From an uncultured Prevotella sp. (GTDB taxonomy: Bacteria; Bacteroidota; Bacteroidia; Bacteroidales; Bacteroidaceae): a stretch of DNA of 36,722 nucleotides. Location of the stretch: contig CAKPYB010000031.1 of NCBI GenBank assembly GCA_934202525.1, positions 1 through 36,722 on the forward strand. Direction: 5' to 3'. Numbering within the stretch: the first letter of the stretch is position 1; each line of letters opens with the position of its first letter. Below, piece by piece: positions 32,194 to 36,722 of this stretch. The position numbers were made by a program, and so were the translations under genes. The notes below the pieces were generated by a model that was not told where the DNA came from, did no database searches, and was given only the letters and a program-made list of their open reading frames with translations.

Positions 32194-32946
32194 ATGAAGT
32201 TTATATCTTGGAATGTAAATGGCCTGCGCGCTTGCGTGGGCAAGGACTTCGAGAACCAGTTTAAGGAGCTCGATGCCGACTTCTTCTGCCTGCAGGAAAC
32301 AAAGATGCAGGAGGGACAGCTCGACCTTCAGTTTGATGGCTACGAGAGTTATTGGAACTACGCCGAGAAAAAAGGATACTCCGGTACAGCCATTTATACC
32401 AAGCACAAGCCATTAAACGTAAGTTATGGCATGGGCGTAGAGGAACATGATCATGAAGGCAGAATCATCACGCTGGAATATGACCAGTTCTATCTCGTTA
32501 CCTGCTACACTCCAAATTCGCAGACAGAGCTCAAGCGACTGGATTATCGCATGACTTGGGAAGACGATTTCCGCAAGTTTCTGAAATCTCTTGACGCCAA
32601 GAAACCCGTTATCATCTGCGGCGATCTGAATGTAGCTCACGAAGAGATAGATATCAAGAATCCGAAGACTAACCATCGCAACGCCGGTTTCACCGATGAG
32701 GAGCGCGAAAAGATGACTATCCTTCTGAGCGATGGCTTCACTGACAGCTTCCGTTATCTCCACCCTGATAAGGTAACCTATTCGTGGTGGTCATACCGTT
32801 TCAAGGCACGCGAGAAGAATGCCGGCTGGCGTATCGACTACTTCCTTGTATCCAACCGTATCAAGGAACAGATTACAGAGGCTAAAATCCATACAGAAAT
32901 CATGGGCAGCGACCATTGTCCGGTAGAAGTAGATTTAGCATTCTAA
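32194..32946 (+). CDS. xth: Exodeoxyribonuclease III (AP endonuclease)
   Basis: A 250-residue EEP-family nuclease for base-excision repair, cutting at abasic sites and trimming 3' ends. Active-site motifs: FISWNVNGLRA (Asn7), LQETK (Glu35), ICGDLNVAHEEIDI, SWWSYRFKAREKNAGWRIDY and GSDHCPVE with the catalytic Asp-His pair. It belongs to the ExoA/Xth subgroup with normal length. It follows folE after an array spacer and may share its transcript. Confidence 0.94.
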   Translation: MKFISWNVNGLRACVGKDFENQFKELDADFFCLQETKMQEGQLDLQFDGYESYWNYAEKKGYSGTAIYTKHKPLNVSYGMGVEEHDHEGRIITLEYDQFYLVTCYTPNSQTELKRLDYRMTWEDDFRKFLKSLDAKKPVIICGDLNVAHEEIDIKNPKTNHRNAGFTDEEREKMTILLSDGFTDSFRYLHPDKVTYSWWSYRFKAREKNAGWRIDYFLVSNRIKEQITEAKIHTEIMGSDHCPVEVDLAF

Positions 32947-32968
32947 TCCAACATTAATAAGAATAATC

Positions 32969-33008
32969 AGACGAGGGTGTGTCATTAGTTAATGATTCAC
33001 CCTCGTCT
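32969..33008 (+). terminator. Terminator of xth
   Basis: AGACGAGGGTG (32969-32979) and CACCCTCGTCT (32998-33008) form a perfect stem, extended inside by TCATTA/TAATGA, followed by TGTTGTT. Confidence 0.75.
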
Positions 33009-33031
33009 TGTTGTTGGTAAATATAGGTCAT

Positions 33032-33070
33032 AAAAAAAGGGGATGCACCTTCCTCACGGAAGCCATCCCC
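33032..33070 (-). terminator. Terminator of the MORN-like protein gene
   Basis: On the minus strand GGGGATGG-CTTCC-GTGA-GGAAGG-TGCATCCCC forms a hairpin (33039-33070), followed by seven Ts (33032-33038). Confidence 0.8.
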
Positions 33071-33164
33071 ATATTGGTCATATCAACATAAAATTTTAAT
33101 TTATATAAGAGAGATTTTCTTCTAATTCAATGAAGTAACAAAACTACATAGTTGCTTATTTTGA

Positions 33165-33671
33165 TTACAAGAACTGTTTCAACTCAGAGAGATTTCTCTT
33201 CTCAGAAGTACCGTCCTTGTAAGTTACCATGAAGTAATCGTGAACAGACTTGCCATTCTTGAACTGAACGACAGCTACACCGCCTTCACGGAGCTGGAGT
33301 GTGAAGTAGCCTTCGCGCTTGCCATTGACATACTTGCCATGCCACTTCTCCTTACCATTCTTATAATAGGTAGTAACCTCACCATTAAAGATAGTATTGC
33401 GATCGTTGCCGAGGTCGATAAAGCTATAACCACCTTCAGCACGGAGATTACCGTTCATATAGAAGTCCTGGAAAACGTCCTTCTTGTTAATGCCTGTACC
33501 AGTAGTCATCAGCAGTCTGTAATAACTAGCCTGATCTGCACTGGTTACATTGCTCATATTTTCTGCATAGAAAATAGTGTCAGCTACAACTGTTGCATTC
33601 TCTACGTGCTTACGACCGAAAGCTGCTATGGTCATCAAAGCCATCAATGAGAATAATATCATTCGTTTCAT
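33165..33671 (-). CDS. Secreted MORN/YwqK-like repeat protein
   Basis: A 168-residue protein with a signal peptide (MKRMILFSLMALMTIAAFGR). Repeats of the MORN/YwqK type follow: FYMNGNLRAEGGY, GEVTTYYKNGKEKWHGKYVN, GKREGYFTLQLREGG. These repeats form beta-hairpins and occur in 'antitoxin-like' YwqK families and in surface proteins, so the function is not known. A longer start at 33734 would be a TTG just upstream of, and reading through, the -7 box TATCTTTG and is rejected. A strong terminator follows, so it is a single-gene unit. Confidence 0.75.
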   Translation of the reverse strand: MKRMILFSLMALMTIAAFGRKHVENATVVADTIFYAENMSNVTSADQASYYRLLMTTGTGINKKDVFQDFYMNGNLRAEGGYSFIDLGNDRNTIFNGEVTTYYKNGKEKWHGKYVNGKREGYFTLQLREGGVAVVQFKNGKSVHDYFMVTYKDGTSEKRNLSELKQFL

Positions 33672-33723
33672 ATCGTTTATTTTTAGGATGTTATTATAAT
33701 TGTCTTTGTTTCTTTTTCTGGTG

Positions 33724-33731
33724 CAAAGATA
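33724..33731 (-). promoter_or_regulatory. -7 box for the MORN-like protein gene
   Basis: On the minus strand TATCTTTG precedes CACCAG, about 52 bp upstream of the start at 33671. Confidence 0.6.
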
Positions 33732-33734
33732 CAA

Positions 33735-34015
33735 CGATTTCCGAAAACTTCATAATTCCTTAACGCTATTTTATCTTATTTTTTGGTCAAGTTATACTTT
33801 TTGTTTTAGAACGCACACAATCTTACAATTTGCAATTTCAGGGCCTAAAATTTAGCATATTACACGAAGACATACCTTACAAAACGCCATTTTCATGGAG
33901 TCAAGTTTACAAAATGTAACTGAATTGATATACATCAAGAAGATAAAAGCACAAGTTTTTTGGCATTTTGAGAAACTTTTTCAGGATATTTCTCGCCTAT
34001 CTTCTTTTATTTTTG
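33735..34015. other. Intergenic region, about 280 bp
   Basis: The region between divergent genes is AT-rich and no gene, repeat or RNA signature was recognised. Confidence 0.5.
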
Positions 34016-34023
34016 TATTTTTG
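34016..34023 (+). promoter_or_regulatory. -7 box for the metalloproteinase gene
   Basis: TATTTTTG followed by CACG lies 30 bp before the start at 34053. The upstream box is not clear. Confidence 0.5.
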
Positions 34024-34052
34024 CACGAAAATATATAATATAAGGTACGCGC

Positions 34053-35261
34053 ATGAGAAAAATTCTTTATTTCATGATCGCCCTCACCGTCCTCAGCTTT
34101 GCATCATGCAAGGATACCGAAGGCTCTATCGGCGACCCTATCATAGCCCACGGACAAGACCGTGACACAGATATCATTACAGGCGATGATTATGTTTATC
34201 ATCTGCCTGTCATCTTCCATGTCTTCTACAGTAACACCACGCAATACATCGAATATACCCGCCTCAAGGAGATTCTCTCCAATGTGAACGAACTTTATCA
34301 GGGTGATGTATACAACTATCAGATGGATACCATCCCGAGCGAGAACCTGCATATCCAGTTCGAACTGGCTGAGAAGAATGAGAGCGGCAAGAGACTCAGT
34401 ACACCGGGTGTGGAATATATCAAGGTTTCAGAATCAGAGTTCGACTGCGAGAGCTTCATGAAGGACAAGAATTATGTAAAGTACTGCTGGGACCAGAACA
34501 ACTACATCAATGTGATGGTATATGCCTTCAAGAAGACCGATGTAAACAGCACCACGCTGGGCATCAGTCATCTGCCTTATCAGGTAGGCGGCTATCCACA
34601 GATAGACGGTTTGAGCAATGGCAAGAACTACCCGCTGAGCAAACCGGGCAAATTTCCATATTGCGTTTCGCTCAATTCTATCTATGTGGGAAGGGATAAT
34701 GAAGGGACCCGGTATACTACAGATAAGAATCATAAGGGATATACCTACAATACAGCCGACCCGAATGCTACGCTGGCCCACGAATTGGGACATTATCTGG
34801 GTCTCTTCCACAGTTTCTCAGAAAAGACAGTGAAAGACAAATCAGAGGCTGCCAATGATGATGACGACTCAGACTATTGCGATGATACACCAAGCTACAA
34901 CCGAATAGCATACGGCAAATGGCTGACAGAATATGTCAGCAAGGCACAAGCCATCAAGAAGGATACCACGCTCAGCATGAAAGAGCTTGCCCAACGCACC
35001 AACAGCAAGAATGAGAAATGGCAGTCAGACAATCTGATGGACTACAGCATCTGTTACAGCATGCGATTCACCCCAGAACAGGCAAACCGCATCCGCCAGG
35101 TTCTGTATTATTCGCCCCTGATACCGGGTCCGAAGAAGATTCGTCCGAGAACCCGTGCATGGGATGAGATGCCGGAAACAGAAGATGACCTCCCAATCCG
35201 ATATGCCAAGGAGAAGGCTGTCAGCATCAAGGACATCCGGATACTGAAGGCTGAGAAATAG
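34053..35261 (+). CDS. Zinc-dependent metzincin metalloproteinase lipoprotein (BF0631-like)
   Basis: A 402-residue lipoprotein with signal peptide and lipobox LSFASC (Cys19). The zinc site HELGHYLGLFH gives ligands His243, His247 and His253 and catalytic Glu244, the extended metzincin form HExxHxxGxxH. A Met-turn candidate is NLMDYSICYSMRF about 90 residues later, where Met and Tyr fit the family pattern. An acidic insert (NDDDDSDYCDDTP) lies between. It is probably surface or periplasmic, anchored by lipid. It precedes aroA by 46 bp, so some cotranscription is possible despite unrelated roles. Confidence 0.85.
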   Translation: MRKILYFMIALTVLSFASCKDTEGSIGDPIIAHGQDRDTDIITGDDYVYHLPVIFHVFYSNTTQYIEYTRLKEILSNVNELYQGDVYNYQMDTIPSENLHIQFELAEKNESGKRLSTPGVEYIKVSESEFDCESFMKDKNYVKYCWDQNNYINVMVYAFKKTDVNSTTLGISHLPYQVGGYPQIDGLSNGKNYPLSKPGKFPYCVSLNSIYVGRDNEGTRYTTDKNHKGYTYNTADPNATLAHELGHYLGLFHSFSEKTVKDKSEAANDDDDSDYCDDTPSYNRIAYGKWLTEYVSKAQAIKKDTTLSMKELAQRTNSKNEKWQSDNLMDYSICYSMRFTPEQANRIRQVLYYSPLIPGPKKIRPRTRAWDEMPETEDDLPIRYAKEKAVSIKDIRILKAEK

Positions 35262-35307
35262 CAAAATCAGAAAAAAGAGTATTAAAAGAAATAGAAACAA
35301 GAAGAAA

Positions 35308-36552
35308 ATGAAATATACAATCAAGGCTCCACGCCAACTCAATGCAAGTATCAACTTGCCAGCTTCCAAGAGTATCAGCAACCGTGCATTGGTAATCAAT
35401 GCCATGGCGGGATGCAAGTTGCAGCCCCACAACCTGAGCGATTGCGATGATACAGAAGTCATCATTGCGGCACTGCGCGATATGCCTGATGTCATCAACA
35501 TCAAGGCTGCCGGTACTGCCATGCGCTTTATGACCGCCTATCTTTCTGCTACACCAGGCGAGCATACCATCACAGGTACCGAGCGCATGCAGAACCGTCC
35601 TATTGCTATCCTGGTAGATGCCCTGCGCTACCTCGGAGCTGATATACAGTATGAAAAGAAAGAGGGCTATCCTCCACTCCACATCGTTGGTAAGCCATTG
35701 GAAGGCGGACATCTCGAAGTGGTGGGAAACATCAGTTCGCAGTATATCTCGGCACTGCTGATGATTGGTCCTATCCTGAAAAACGGTCTGGAACTGAAGC
35801 TGACGGGCGAGATAGCATCACGTCCTTACATCGACCTTACGCTATGGACGATGCAGAACTTCGGAGCCAGCGCAGAATGGACCGATGTGGATACCATCAC
35901 CGTAAAGCCACAACCTTACAGCTGCGTAGCCGACTACACCATCGAGAATGACTGGAGCGCTTCTTCTTACTGGTATGAAATGATGGCGCTGAACGGAAAC
36001 CCTGATTCTGAGGTAAGACTCGAAGGCTTGTTCGACAGTTCCAAGCAGGGCGATTCTGTCGTGAAATACATCTTCAGTCTGCTGGGCGTGAAATCAGAAT
36101 TTGAGAACCGTGATGTTCTTTCTCCTGTCAAGTTGAAAGTCCAGCGCTGTCTCTTGCCTCGTTTCGACTACGATTTCAGCGGTTCGCCAGACCTGGCACA
36201 GACCATCGTTGTAGCCTGCTGTGCCCTGGGCGTAAAGTTTAAGTTCACCGGTCTTGCCAGTCTCAAAATCAAGGAGACCGACCGCATCGAGGCATTGAAG
36301 AAGGAGCTGAAGAAGGTGGGTTACGTGATTTATGACGAGAACGACAACACGCTGATTTGGGATGGCGAGACCTGCGAGCCTAGTTTCGAGCCTATCGACA
36401 CCTACGAGGACCATCGCATGGCACTTGCCTTCGCCCCTCTTGCCTTCAAGTTCCCTCAGATAGAAATCAACAATCCTGAGGTAGTGAGCAAATCCTATCC
36501 TCATTATTGGGAAGACCTGGAGAAGGTGGGATTTGAAATAGTTGAAAGTTAA
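35308..36552 (+). CDS. aroA: 3-phosphoshikimate 1-carboxyvinyltransferase (EPSP synthase)
   Basis: A 414-residue enzyme of the shikimate pathway that joins PEP to shikimate 3-phosphate. Recognised blocks: LPASKSISNRALVINAMAGC (substrate and PEP lysine), AAGTAMRFMTAYL (the usual GNAGTAMR motif with KA in place of GN), RMQNRPI, SSQYISALLMIGP, and the C-terminal KIKETDRIEAL and DTYEDHRMALAFA. It is slightly shorter than E. coli AroA, which is normal in Bacteroidetes. The stop is followed by a TTAATAG array and a REP-like element. Confidence 0.94.
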   Translation: MKYTIKAPRQLNASINLPASKSISNRALVINAMAGCKLQPHNLSDCDDTEVIIAALRDMPDVINIKAAGTAMRFMTAYLSATPGEHTITGTERMQNRPIAILVDALRYLGADIQYEKKEGYPPLHIVGKPLEGGHLEVVGNISSQYISALLMIGPILKNGLELKLTGEIASRPYIDLTLWTMQNFGASAEWTDVDTITVKPQPYSCVADYTIENDWSASSYWYEMMALNGNPDSEVRLEGLFDSSKQGDSVVKYIFSLLGVKSEFENRDVLSPVKLKVQRCLLPRFDYDFSGSPDLAQTIVVACCALGVKFKFTGLASLKIKETDRIEALKKELKKVGYVIYDENDNTLIWDGETCEPSFEPIDTYEDHRMALAFAPLAFKFPQIEINNPEVVSKSYPHYWEDLEKVGFEIVES

Positions 36553-36722
36553 TAGTTAACAGTTAATAGTTAATAGTTGACAGTTAATAGTTAACTGAAC
36601 TTTCGCATGTGGTTTAAGTACGGGCTGAAAGCTCAAAAGCTCTTGGAAGCAGCACGCCCTGAAAGGGCAGAAGCTCCTAGCCCAGGGCATCGCCCTGGGT
36701 ATAATAGCAATCAGCAAGGCGC
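36553..36722. repeat. TTAATAG array followed by a REP-like element running off the window
   Basis: AGTTAACAGTTAATAGTTAA-type units (36555-36595) are followed by GAACTTTCGCATGTGGTTTA at 36597, the left end of the palindromic family, then CACGCCCTGAAAGGGCAGAA and CTCCTAGCCCAGGGCATCGC. The element is cut by the window end. Confidence 0.8.

Noticed and set aside
33672..33734. Longer start of the MORN-like protein
   Set aside because: The extension starts at a TTG that overlaps the promoter and reads through the -7 box.

Overview
The window reads as chromosomal DNA of a Prevotella/Segatella-type member of the Bacteroidales. Three things point there. Promoters fit the Bacteroidetes form, with a -7 box TAnnTTTG about 20 bp below a TTG/TTTG box, and leaders are AT-rich with no clear Shine-Dalgarno. 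The gene families are typical: BspA-like leucine-rich repeat proteins, an HU-HIG protein next to a 31-residue 'smalltalk' peptide, an Rpn/PD-(D/E)XK_2 nuclease, and a metzincin lipoprotein. The gene orders ftsX-DUF3098-uppP-truB-queA-folK and DUF1599-DoxX-tpiA-SPOR-folE are Bacteroidales-like. These assignments rest on reading motifs and remembered families, not on a database search.

Region by region. Positions 1-6.6 kb are accessory and decayed: a 3'-truncated BspA-like gene, a complete Rpn-family nuclease plus two fragments of the same family, an IS1380-like transposase remnant, a second BspA-like gene with a structured leader, and the 3' half of an AlbA/ATPase_c_4-type gene. At 6.7-7.7 kb lie HU-HIG and smalltalk. 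At 7.9-9.3 kb mtnN and luxS make the two-step S-adenosylhomocysteine recycling and AI-2 route. At 9.3-14 kb are typA with a BASS-type transporter, rpsO, and a membrane-anchored AraC-type regulator. At 14.2-18.7 kb is the minus-strand operon ftsX to folK (division, undecaprenyl phosphate recycling, tRNA modification, folate). At 19.1-26 kb a tripartite RND efflux pump is followed by an LpxA-like acyltransferase. At 26.1-33 kb are a CCA-adding enzyme, a DUF1599 protein, a DoxX-like protein fused in frame to triosephosphate isomerase, a SPOR protein, folE and xth. At 33.1-36.6 kb are a MORN-like secreted protein, a metzincin lipoprotein and aroA.

The core genes look ordinary; the less explained signals lie between them. 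(1) A family of large imperfect palindromes with AAGTTTCGCA ends occurs five times, one copy with a 36-bp perfect stem. (2) Many spacers are built from 7-nt tandem arrays (TTCAACA, TTAATAG or GGTAAAA type), often around a short core containing TAGGC/GCCTA and often ending just before the next ATG. (3) Three perfect DnaA-box 9-mers lie within 72 bp between folK and queA. (4) A structured leader occurs both in front of one BspA-like gene and across the broken 3' end of the other. (5) The DoxX and triosephosphate isomerase frames are joined. None of these is shown here to be a new system; each is given with a test.
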